This document shows positions 1-5,564 of a stretch of DNA of 6,113 nucleotides, in pieces. Under the pieces are notes generated by a model. The model was not told the origin of the DNA. It searched no databases and was given only the letters and a program-made list of their open reading frames with translations. Origin of the DNA: Patescibacteria group bacterium (lineage in GTDB: Bacteria > Patescibacteriota > Minisyncoccia > Portnoybacterales > GWB1-42-6); the NCBI GenBank assembly GCA_018818145.1, contig JAHIST010000047.1:1-6113 (forward strand). The letters run 5' to 3'. The first letter of the stretch is position 1. Each line of letters opens with the position of its first letter. The translations under genes were made by a program, and so were the position numbers.

Positions 1-1249
1 GAAGCAAGATTCTCAAGACGAAACTTTGCGGGAAATTGAGGTCACCACCTATCGGATTGACGCTAAATATTCCGACAAGCGCCATCCCGATTCCGTTAGT
101 TTCACGCGAAATTTGGAAGAAGATTTAGCGCGGCGGGACTTTACTGTCAATGCTCTCGCGCTACAGCCAACAGCCAACAGTCAACAACCAATAATCATTG
201 ATCCTTTTGGAGGCCAGAAAGACCTAAAAGATCGCTTAATTCGCGCGGTCGGCAATCCTGAAGAAAGATTTAATGAAGACGCTCTGCGTATGTTAAGGGC
301 GGTACGTTTCGCCGTAGAGCTTGATTTTGCGATAGAAGAAGAAACTAAAAAAGCTGTCAAAAAAAACGCCGGCTGGCTGCAGGCGATTGCCAAAGAAAGA
401 GTCCGTGACGAGCTGGAAAAAATTCTCATGAGCGAGCGGGCTGACGAAGGAATTTTACTTTTGCGCGAACTGGACTTGCTGGAATTTATAATTCCGGAAT
501 TGGAAAAAGGAATTGGCGTTTCTCAAAATCGCCATCATATTTATACAATTTTTGAGCACGCAGTGTTTTCTTTAAAGTTTGCCGTACAGAAAAAATTTAA
601 TCTGGCGGTGCGTCTGGCCGCGCTGCTGCACGACGTGGCCAAACCCCAGGCCAAGAGGGGAGAAGGGCTGGAATCAACTTTCTATAATCACGACATTATG
701 GGCGCGCGCGCCGCGGTTAAGATTTTGGAGCGGCTGAAATTCCCGCGCGAAATTATTGAGCGCGTCGCCAACCTAATCCGCAATCATATGTTTGTTTACG
801 ATATCGGCGCGGTGACCGAAGCGGGCGTGCGGCGTCTGCTTGTCCGCGTTGGTCCCGAAAAGATGGAAGATCTGATCGCTCTGCGCGTGGCTGACCGTTT
901 GGGCTCGGGCGTGCCCAAAGCCCAGCCCTACCGGCTGCGTCATTTTCAGTATATGGTGGAAAAAGTCCAGCACGATGCCATATCTGTCAAAATGTTAAAA
1001 ATTAACGGCAATGATATTTTGGAAATTTTGAAAATTGAACCCGGTCCGAAAATCGGCGCGATTTTGGACGTGTTACTGGCGGAGGTGATTGAAGACCAAA
1101 ACAAAAATAACAAAGAAGATTTGTCTCGGCGCGCCAAAGAATTGAACGAGTCTGATTTGTCGCAGCTACGCGTCATGGCCAAGGAAAAAATTGAAGAGAA
1201 GAAAGAGGAAGAAGATAAGATTATAAAAAATAAATATTGGGTGAAATGA
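1..1249 (+). CDS. cca: CCA-adding tRNA nucleotidyltransferase with HD domain (5' partial)
   Basis: Adds or repairs the 3'-CCA end of tRNA from CTP and ATP in the cytoplasm. The frame is open to the window edge (first full codon at base 2), so the start and roughly the first 75-80 residues, including the GG...DxD metal-binding motif, lie upstream; the TTG at 26 is internal. Numbering from that TTG: RRDFTVNALA at 36-45 is the RRDFT nucleotide-binding motif, IIDPFGGQKDL follows at 57-67, EDALRMLRAVRFA at 84-96 and ERVRDELEKIL at 124-134 are the next class II CCA/poly(A)-polymerase head motifs. An HD phosphohydrolase domain follows, with the LLHDVAKP motif (H202, D203) and NHDIM. The C-terminus is Lys/Glu-rich and ends in a tandem TGA TAA stop. 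A short repeat-derived loop (residues about 47-55) sits between the RRDFT motif and DPFGG. A poly(A) polymerase is the main alternative; the head motifs and HD domain favour CCA addition. Confidence 0.93.
   Translation, partial: KQDSQDETLREIEVTTYRIDAKYSDKRHPDSVSFTRNLEEDLARRDFTVNALALQPTANSQQPIIIDPFGGQKDLKDRLIRAVGNPEERFNEDALRMLRAVRFAVELDFAIEEETKKAVKKNAGWLQAIAKERVRDELEKILMSERADEGILLLRELDLLEFIIPELEKGIGVSQNRHHIYTIFEHAVFSLKFAVQKKFNLAVRLAALLHDVAKPQAKRGEGLESTFYNHDIMGARAAVKILERLKFPREIIERVANLIRNHMFVYDIGAVTEAGVRRLLVRVGPEKMEDLIALRVADRLGSGVPKAQPYRLRHFQYMVEKVQHDAISVKMLKINGNDILEILKIEPGPKIGAILDVLLAEVIEDQNKNNKEDLSRRAKELNESDLSQLRVMAKEKIEEKKEEEDKIIKNKYWVK
163..190 (+). repeat. 7-nt tandem repeat inside the CCA gene
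   Basis: Four head-to-tail copies of a heptamer: ACAGCCA, ACAGCCA, ACAGTCA, ACAACCA. It encodes most of the loop QPTANSQQP between two conserved motifs. Most family members run from NALAL to a short hydrophilic turn and then IIDPFGG, so the loop is probably a small insertion. A change of one or two repeat units would shift the frame; three units would keep it. Confidence 0.8.
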
Positions 1250-1297
1250 TAAAAAAATCAAAAATTAAAAAGCAAAAAGCAAAATAAAAAATAGCAG

Positions 1298-1326
1298 TTC
1301 AAAAATTAAATAAAATAGGATATAAT
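1298..1326 (+). promoter_or_regulatory. Sigma70-type promoter of the membrane-protein gene, possibly leaderless
   Basis: A perfect TATAAT (1321-1326) lies 17 bp downstream of TTCAAA (1298-1303, 4 of 6 matches to TTGACA), in an A-rich 83-bp spacer. The ATG begins at 1333, seven bases after the -10 box, which is where transcription should start, so the mRNA may begin at or next to the start codon. AGGA at 1317-1320 is 12 nt from the ATG and overlaps the promoter, so it would not be in such a transcript. Confidence 0.6.
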
Positions 1327-1332
1327 TAACCT

Positions 1333-3234
1333 ATGGAATTAGACGAACTAAAAAAGCGTTTATACGAAGAAGGTGAAAACATTCAGGACCGGCCTCAGCC
1401 CCCCGAAGCTTTTGAGCCCGGGCATATTAGTTTGGAACCACAGGAGGAGGCGCCGGAGTGGTCGGAGCGCGACGCTAAACTGCCCTGGCGGGGCTTAATC
1501 AAAAGGAGAATTTTTTGGTTTGCGGGGGGCACGGCGGTTTTGGTTTTAGCCGGCGCGGCTGCTTGGTTTTTTATGCTTGGCCGCGACTCTTTTGACAAAA
1601 CCAAAGTGGCGCTGAATATTTACGGCCAGGAAAGAATCGTCAGCGGCGAAGACATTAATTATATTGTCCGCTTTAAAAATAATACCAACGCCATTTTAGA
1701 AAATGTCGTTTTGGAATTTACATATCCCGAACAGGCTTTTCCTGGCGATACGCAAGAAATCAGACTGCAGGGAAATTTGCCCGTCAGCACGAAAGATTTG
1801 GGCCAGCTGGCCGTTGGGCAGGAAGGCCAAGCAGAATTTAAGGCCCGGGTTTTGGGAGACAAAGACAGCCAGCAAAAATTTTCAGCTAAATTAAAATATC
1901 GGCCCGCCAACATCAGCTCCGATTTTATCAATACGGCTGATTTTACCAGCACCATAATTTCGGTGCCGCTGGTTTTAAATTTTGATTTGCCCGAAAGAAT
2001 AGTTTCGGGCCAGACGATTAATTTTAGCTTGAAATATTTAAATACTTCTGACGCCACTTTTAGCGATTCCAGAATTCAGTTAGAATATCCGGCGGGCTTT
2101 ACATACGAGGGCGCTTATCCCGCGCCGGCCGAAGGAGATAATATCTGGATTTTGCCCGAGATCGGCCGACAGGAAGAAGGCAGGATTGTGATTAAGGGCA
2201 CGGTGAGCGGTTCTGAAGGCGACAGCAAAATTTTTCGGGCGCGGGTTGGTATTCAAAAAGACGATGTTTTTATTGCTTATGCCCAAGCTCTGGCCTCGCC
2301 GGAAATTTCAGTTTCTCCTTTGTTTGTTGAGCTGGCGTTGGCAAATCAGGAGACTTTGACAGCCGATTTGGGCCAGACCTTAAACTATATAGTAAAATAT
2401 CGCAATACTACCGCCGTGGCTATCGGCCCTGTGGTCATCACCGTAAAAATTGACAGCCAGGCAATTGATTTAACCAGCGTCTCGGCGCAGAAAGGATTTT
2501 TCAGCAGTGCTGGCGGCATCATTACCTGGAACGCTTCCTCCCTGCCGGAGCTGAATTCTTTGGAGGCACGTGAAGAAGGAGAGGTCACTTTTTCTTTGCG
2601 AATAAAAGACAAGCTGCCGGTTAACAATTATTCTGACAAAAATTTCACCATTTTGACTGGCGCCGAAATTGATTCGCCCAATGTTCCTCTTTCCTTGGTC
2701 GGTACTCAAATCAAAGGCGCCAATCAGCTGGCAATTAAAATAAATTCCCGCTTAACTTTAAATGTTAAGGGTTTTTACAGCGACAATTTAATGCCCAATT
2801 CCGGCCCTCTCCCTCCCCGCGTTGGCCAGCGCACCACCTACACAATTTATTTGCAGCTTTTGAATGTTTCCAATGATTTAACCGGCGTTGTGGTTGAAGG
2901 TTATCTGCCTCCGTATATCCAGTGGCTAGATAGGATTTATCCGACCGGGGAAAGTTTAAAATATGATTCGGCCACCGGCAAAATTAGCTGGAAACTGGAT
3001 AAACTTTCAGCAGCCACGGGAATTTTATCGGCCGTCAAATATGTAGCGTTTCAGGTGGCCTTTATTCCTTCAATTTCTCAAGTCGGCTCAAACGCCGAAA
3101 TTATCAGCAACGCGCAGGCTTCCGGTTTTGACACTTTTACTTTAAACACCATAACCACGGCATCTCAAACTTTGAAAACCGACTTGCCCGACGACCCGAC
3201 TGTCGGCTGGGAGAAGGGGAGAGTGGCACAATAA
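1333..3234 (+). CDS. Single-pass membrane protein with tandem DUF11-like beta-sandwich repeats
   Basis: I recognise the architecture but not a named family. Residues 1-58 are charged and Pro/Glu-rich (cytoplasmic). RRIFWFAGGTAVLVLAGAAA begins at 58, giving one transmembrane helix at about 59-82 with Lys/Arg before it, which predicts N-in, C-out topology. There is no cleavable signal peptide. The outside part holds about four related modules, near 92-210, 213-330, 330-460 and 470-615. Each starts with a G-x-x-(I/L)-x-(Y/F) strand then a (Y/F)xN motif: SGEDINYIVRFKNNT, SGQTINFSLKYLNTS, LGQTLNYIVKYRNTT and a more divergent VGQRTTYTIYLQLLN. ERIVSG recurs at 100 and 221. This pattern resembles the DUF11/CARDB Ig-like fold of bacterial surface proteins, so a cell-surface structural or adhesion role is plausible but inferred. 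No catalytic motif is seen. No sorting signal follows at the C-terminus, so the helix is the only visible anchor. Confidence 0.85.
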   Translation: MELDELKKRLYEEGENIQDRPQPPEAFEPGHISLEPQEEAPEWSERDAKLPWRGLIKRRIFWFAGGTAVLVLAGAAAWFFMLGRDSFDKTKVALNIYGQERIVSGEDINYIVRFKNNTNAILENVVLEFTYPEQAFPGDTQEIRLQGNLPVSTKDLGQLAVGQEGQAEFKARVLGDKDSQQKFSAKLKYRPANISSDFINTADFTSTIISVPLVLNFDLPERIVSGQTINFSLKYLNTSDATFSDSRIQLEYPAGFTYEGAYPAPAEGDNIWILPEIGRQEEGRIVIKGTVSGSEGDSKIFRARVGIQKDDVFIAYAQALASPEISVSPLFVELALANQETLTADLGQTLNYIVKYRNTTAVAIGPVVITVKIDSQAIDLTSVSAQKGFFSSAGGIITWNASSLPELNSLEAREEGEVTFSLRIKDKLPVNNYSDKNFTILTGAEIDSPNVPLSLVGTQIKGANQLAIKINSRLTLNVKGFYSDNLMPNSGPLPPRVGQRTTYTIYLQLLNVSNDLTGVVVEGYLPPYIQWLDRIYPTGESLKYDSATGKISWKLDKLSAATGILSAVKYVAFQVAFIPSISQVGSNAEIISNAQASGFDTFTLNTITTASQTLKTDLPDDPTVGWEKGRVAQ

Positions 3235-3251
3235 ATTACTAATTATTAATT

Positions 3252-3287
3252 TCTAATAGAGTCCCGCAAAGCGGGACTGATATTAGA
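3252..3287. repeat. Two-part perfect hairpin after the membrane-protein gene
   Basis: AGTCCCGCAAAGCGGGACT (3260-3278) is an 8-bp GC-rich stem with an AAA loop. It is extended outward by TCTAATA (3252-3258) pairing with TATTAGA (3281-3287), giving 15 bp around a 1x2 internal loop. An 11-bp inverted repeat (3247-3257 with 3307-3317) surrounds it. No T-tract follows, so it is not a classical intrinsic terminator. It may still end or stabilise the upstream mRNA. Its core recurs inside tgt at 3787-3814. Confidence 0.7.
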
Positions 3288-3318
3288 CATTAGTCATTGG
3301 GATTTGATTAGAAATTAG

Positions 3319-3351
3319 CCCGCCCTCGGCTCGCCTCGGGCGAGGCCGGGG
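3319..3351. repeat. GC-rich palindromic element upstream of tgt
   Basis: A nearly pure G/C block in an AT-rich spacer. CTCGCC (3330-3335), loop TCG, GGCGAG (3339-3344) form the inner stem, and the outer C-rich and G-rich flanks pair imperfectly. The core GCCTCGGGC also occurs in the tgt insertion at 4255-4269, suggesting one repeat family. Confidence 0.6.
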
Positions 3352-3372
3352 AAATTTGGCATTTGAAATTTA

Positions 3373-4752
3373 ATGACATCTTTTTTTAAAAGAAAAAATA
3401 ACAAATCAAATAGACGCATTGGCGCCATAGAAACACGAAAAGGAGTCGTCAGGACTCCTGTTTTTATGCCCATTGCCACCAAGGGGGCGGTGAAAAATTT
3501 GACCCCGGAAGAATTAAAAGAACTCGGGGCGGAATTAATTTTGGGCAATACGTATCACCTTTGGTTGAGGCCGGGGATAGAAGTTATAAAAAAAGCCGGC
3601 CGCCTTCGCCCCGCAAGGCGCGGGGCTTCGGCGGGCCAAGGCGATTTGCACGGGTTTATGAACTGGCGCGGGCCGATTTTGACTGACAGCGGAGGTTTCC
3701 AGGTTTTTTCGTTGGGGGAAAAAATGGCAAATAAGCAGGGCGGCGCTTGGCGCAACGCCTCGCTCTCGGCCACCCACTCCAGCCCTGTCCCGTCCCGCCT
3801 TTGCGGGACGGGACGCCGGCCTTCGCTCGACGCTGCGCCAAGCGCCGAAAAAAAGCTCACTATTAAAAGTTCTGTTAAAATCACTGACGAAGGCGTGGAA
3901 TTTCGCGATCCGTATGACGGCAAAGGATATTTTTTAACGCCCGAAAAGTCAATTGAGATTCAGCTAACGTTAGGGTCCGATATTATCATGGTGTTGGATG
4001 AATGCCCAACCTTTCCTTGCGCGCATGAGAAAGTTGAACAGGCAGTCAAGCGCACAAGCGACTGGGCGGCCAGGTGCAAAAAATATTTTGATAAAAAAGT
4101 ACCTCACCCCAACCCTCCCCTTCAGAAGGGGAGGGAGAGGGCGGGGTTATCGCGTCCCCTTCTTTTTTGTATTGTTCAGGGCGGAATTTATAAGGATTTG
4201 CGCGAGAGAAGCGCGCGGGAATTAATTGAAATTGGTTTTTCCGCCCAAGGCGGACCAGCCTCGGGCTGGGATGGTTATGCTATCGGCGGCGTGGCGGTGG
4301 GGGAGCCCAGAAAATATCTGTCTAAAGTTTTAAAATACGTTTTGCCTCTTTTGCCGTCAGACAAACCGCGCTATTTGATGGGTTTGGGCCGGCCCGAAGA
4401 AATTGTGGCCGCGGTCAACGCTGGAATTGATATGTTTGATTGCGTGATTCCGACGCGCGAGGCAAGACACGGAAGAATATACATGCAAAACCCAAATTTC
4501 AAAACCCAAATTTCAAATAAATTTCAAAATCCAAAATCCAAAAAATTTTATCAAACAATTCAGGTAGCAAATGCCAAATTTGCCAAAGATTTCAAGCCAA
4601 TTGATGAGCGTTGCGCCTGCTATACTTGTAAAAATTATTCCCGCGCCTATTTGAATCATCTTTTCCGCACGGCTGAACCTTTGGCGCAGCGGCTGGCCAC
4701 AATTCATAATTTAAAGTTTTATTTAGAACTGATGGAAATTTTGCGGAAATAA
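3373..4752 (+). CDS. tgt: tRNA-guanine transglycosylase with five in-frame insertions
   Basis: Exchanges guanine 34 of GUN-anticodon tRNAs for preQ1 or a salvaged queuine-type base, in the queuosine pathway. Compared with the Zymomonas enzyme, visible key residues are D105 in LTDSGGFQV (general acid/base), D209-C211 in LDEC (base recognition), Q269 in VQGG, GYAIGGVAVGE at 301-311, nucleophile D356 in GIDMFDCVIPTR, and zinc ligands C414, C416, C419 and H445. The family is usually about 370-380 residues; this protein has 459. The excess lies in five blocks absent from normal homologues: about 77-91, 124-158, 243-260, 290-299 and 371-391. All are encoded by palindromic or tandem repeats and none breaks the frame; without them about 362 residues remain. 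No Shine-Dalgarno site is visible before the ATG, but KSNRRIGAIETRKGVVRTPVFMP is the expected N-terminus. Probably active, because every catalytic residue survives, though this is inference. No other queuosine gene is in the window. Confidence 0.95.
   Translation: MTSFFKRKNNKSNRRIGAIETRKGVVRTPVFMPIATKGAVKNLTPEELKELGAELILGNTYHLWLRPGIEVIKKAGRLRPARRGASAGQGDLHGFMNWRGPILTDSGGFQVFSLGEKMANKQGGAWRNASLSATHSSPVPSRLCGTGRRPSLDAAPSAEKKLTIKSSVKITDEGVEFRDPYDGKGYFLTPEKSIEIQLTLGSDIIMVLDECPTFPCAHEKVEQAVKRTSDWAARCKKYFDKKVPHPNPPLQKGRERAGLSRPLLFCIVQGGIYKDLRERSARELIEIGFSAQGGPASGWDGYAIGGVAVGEPRKYLSKVLKYVLPLLPSDKPRYLMGLGRPEEIVAAVNAGIDMFDCVIPTREARHGRIYMQNPNFKTQISNKFQNPKSKKFYQTIQVANAKFAKDFKPIDERCACYTCKNYSRAYLNHLFRTAEPLAQRLATIHNLKFYLELMEILRK
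3598..3637. repeat. Palindromic insertion 1 in tgt
   Basis: GCCCCGC (3608-3614) and GCGGGGC (3620-3626) form a 7-bp stem with loop AAGGC. Beyond a TTC/TTC internal loop, GGCCGCC pairs with GGCGGGCC with one bulged C. It encodes RLRPARRGASAGQGD, inserted between KKAG and LHGFMNW, which are close together in normal Tgt. The inserted length is about 14 or 15 codons. Confidence 0.75.
3741..3847. repeat. Nested palindromic insertion 2 in tgt (107 bp)
   Basis: The ends are a perfect 14-bp inverted repeat: CGGCGCTTGGCGCA (3741-3754) and its complement (3834-3847). The centre is a perfect 12-bp hairpin, GTCCCGTCCCGC (3787-3798), loop CTTT, complement (3803-3814). The regions between are imperfectly complementary. 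The stretch 3742-3846 is exactly 35 codons (residues 124-158). The peptide has no place in the Tgt fold between FSLGEK and the TDEGVEF strand, a variable loop in the family. It looks like a small non-autonomous, MITE- or REP-like element. Confidence 0.82.
4101..4147. repeat. Palindromic insertion 3 in tgt (CCCTCCCCTT family)
   Basis: CCCTCCCCTT (4113-4122), loop CAG, AAGGGGAGGG (4126-4135), with outer ACCCC (4106-4110) and GGGGT (4143-4147). It encodes VPHPNPPLQKGRERAGLS (residues 243-260) between the KKYFDKK helix end and RPLLFCIVQGG, which adjoin in normal homologues. Peptides like HPNPPLQKGR are a familiar mark of such repeats translated by accident in many genomes. A second copy lies at 4757-4785. 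Confidence 0.8.
4240..4269. repeat. Twin-hairpin insertion 4 in tgt (exactly 30 bp)
   Basis: Two adjacent 15-nt hairpins: TCCGCC-CAA-GGCGGA (4240-4254) and CCAGCC-TCG-GGCTGG (4255-4269). Together they are exactly ten codons, SAQGGPASGW, splitting the conserved GF|DGYAIGG (GFDGYAVGG in Zymomonas) between F289 and D300. Both ends fall on codon boundaries, so the insertion limits are unusually clear. Confidence 0.85.
4486..4545 (+). repeat. AT-rich tandem repeat, insertion 5 in tgt
   Basis: CAAAACCCAAATTT occurs twice head to tail (4486-4499, 4500-4513). Degenerate copies follow: CAAATAAATTT, then CAAAATC-type units. It encodes a Gln/Asn/Lys/Phe-rich loop (from QNPNFKTQ on, residues about 371-391) right after RHGRIY, just past the nucleophile segment, before YQTIQVANAKFA. 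Normal homologues have only a few residues there. Confidence 0.75.
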
Positions 4753-4756
4753 AAAG

Positions 4757-4785
4757 TTTCCCTCCCCTTTAGAAGGGGAGGGAAA
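4757..4785. repeat. Hairpin in the tgt-yraN spacer (CCCTCCCCTT family)
   Basis: TTTCCCTCCCCTT (4757-4769) and its perfect complement (4773-4785) form a 13-bp stem with a TAG loop, five bases after the tgt stop. The core is identical to insertion 3 in tgt, and the right flank (AAAAGAGGGGG) resembles the right flank of that copy (GAGAGGGCGGGG). The T-run at 4795-4800 is not adjacent to the stem, so this is a poor intrinsic terminator; tgt and yraN may be cotranscribed. Confidence 0.75.
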
Positions 4786-4786
4786 A

Positions 4787-4794
4787 GAGGGGGA
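4787..4794 (+). promoter_or_regulatory. Likely ribosome binding site of yraN, inside the repeat's edge
   Basis: GAGGGGGA ends 7 nt before the ATG at 4802; GAGG (4787-4790) matches the anti-Shine-Dalgarno core at 11-nt spacing. It belongs to the right end of the repeat at 4757-4785, so the element appears to provide the translation signal. Confidence 0.45.
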
Positions 4795-4801
4795 TTTTTT
4801 A

Positions 4802-5212
4802 ATGCCAAGCGAAAAACGACAATTTGGCGATGTTGGTGAGGAATTCGCCGCAAATTATTTAAAGCAAAAAGGCTACAAGATTTTAGACCGCAACTGGCGC
4901 ATTAAAGGCGGCGAAATTGATATTGTCGCGGCCAAAACATCGGGCATATTTAGCACAAAGATTGAGGAAATTATTTTTGTTGAGGTCAAAACTATCAAGG
5001 GCGCGGGCAGTGAATTTGACGCGGCGCTGGCCGCCCAGAACGTCCATTATCAAAAACAGCGACGGCTGATTCGCGCCGCCAAAACCTATCTGGCGCATAA
5101 AAAAATTCCGCCCCAAACTTTTTGGCGGATTGATGTTTTGCTGGTGGCACTAAACCCGAATTCCGGCTTGGCAAAAATAGAACATTTGGAAAACGCGGTC
5201 TGGGGAAAATAG
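4802..5212 (+). CDS. yraN: YraN/UPF0102 family endonuclease-like protein
   Basis: A 136-residue protein of the normal family length. The family has the restriction-endonuclease-like (Holliday-junction-resolvase-type) fold; its physiological role is poorly known, so function here is by family only. Visible signatures in order: FGDVGEEFAANYLKQKGYKIL at 8-28 with E13/E14 in the first helix, GGEIDIVA at 36-43 with D40, FVEVKT at 59-64 with E61 and K63 (the D...ExK metal site), QKQRRLIRAAKTYL at 84-97, and RIDVLLV at 109-115. The full putative active site is therefore present. An IEHLENAV segment near the C-terminus is the usual ending. It follows tgt by 49 bp on the same strand, with only a repeat between, and ends in TAG inside a palindrome. 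Confidence 0.93.
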   Translation: MPSEKRQFGDVGEEFAANYLKQKGYKILDRNWRIKGGEIDIVAAKTSGIFSTKIEEIIFVEVKTIKGAGSEFDAALAAQNVHYQKQRRLIRAAKTYLAHKKIPPQTFWRIDVLLVALNPNSGLAKIEHLENAVWGK

Positions 5213-5228
5213 CTATTAGCTAATAGCT
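5211..5228. repeat. Perfect 18-bp palindrome at the yraN stop codon
   Basis: AGCTATTAGCTAATAGCT reads the same on both strands and begins within the TAG stop (5210-5212). It is AT-rich and could be a hairpin at the mRNA end or a dimeric protein site. It lies just beyond the terminator of the minus-strand RNA. Confidence 0.6.
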
Positions 5229-5257
5229 TATCGCCAATAGTAAATCGTTTATTGAAA

Positions 5258-5290
5258 TAAAAAAGGTATAGCCTTTTGACTATACCTTTT
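5258..5290 (-). terminator. Intrinsic terminator of the minus-strand RNA
   Basis: Read on the minus strand: AAAAGGTATAG (5290-5280), loop TCAAAAGG, CTATACCTTTT (5271-5261), an 11-bp stem whose 3' arm runs into TTTTTT then ATTT. On the plus strand the same stem is followed by only four T, so it may weakly stop yraN transcription too. Confidence 0.85.
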
Positions 5291-5558
5291 AAAAGGGATG
5301 GCGATCCGCGCGCTTCTCCGTTCGATGACGCACAGGCATCCTTCGGGAAACAAAACCCGATAGCCCCGCGATTTTCCCTTTGGGAGGTCTTCTTTAAGAG
5401 AGCCCTGCCTCTTCAATTTGTGAGCCCTCCGAGGATTGCTCCTATCTCAAGGGTAGCCTTAATCCTTCAACTACCCCTGGTCGGTGAGCCACCACTAGCC
5501 CTTTGCTTTGGGGTGCCCGACCACCCTGCGGATCGCCAACTGAAAGAACTTTTTTAGT
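5259..5558 (-). ncRNA. Structured noncoding RNA of unknown family, about 300 nt
   Basis: A complete minus-strand unit: consensus promoter, structured body, intrinsic terminator, no plausible ORF. The start near 5558 is inferred from the -10 box. GGCGATCCGC (5537-5528) pairs perfectly with GCGGATCGCC (5309-5300), plus one more U-A pair, closing the molecule with an 11-bp helix. Inside are TGGTCGG/CCGACCA (5523-5517 with 5484-5478, 7 bp), GGGGTAG/CTACCCT (5477-5471 with 5456-5450, 14-nt loop) and TCGGG/CCCGA (5360-5356 with 5347-5343, 8-nt loop). The body is more GC-rich than its AT-rich flanks. Hallmarks checked and not found: RNase P (GAGGAAAGTCC), tmRNA (tRNA-like TTCGANTCC and CCA end), SRP helix 8 (CAGG...GGAAG.AGCAG type) and T-box. 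A diverged 6S RNA cannot be excluded but it would be long. Role unknown. Confidence 0.75.
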
Positions 5559-5564
5559 GATTTG

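Noticed and set aside
3235..3372. CRISPR array in the repeat-rich spacer
   Set aside because: The hairpins are different from one another, and no regular direct repeat with unique spacers is present.
3555..3923. Minus-strand open frame of 122 codons inside tgt
   Set aside because: It runs opposite a clearly conserved enzyme and owes its length to the GC-rich palindromes, which lack stops on both strands.
3998..4225. Plus-strand open frame with a TPTLPFRRGGRGRG-like peptide
   Set aside because: Out of frame with tgt; the peptide is the alternative reading of the CCCTCCCCTT repeat.
3373..4752. tgt as a pseudogene
   Set aside because: The frame is intact from start to stop, all insertions are multiples of three and all catalytic and zinc residues remain.
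5276..5557. Open frame of 93 codons on the plus strand across the spacer before glyS
   Set aside because: It covers the terminator and the paired arms of the minus-strand RNA, has no ribosome binding site, and its protein resembles no family I know; it is a by-product of the structured RNA.
5291..5560. T-box or other riboswitch controlling glyS on the plus strand
   Set aside because: No T-box GGGTGGNACCGCG-type element or glycine specifier loop could be found, and the promoter and T-tract point to minus-strand transcription.
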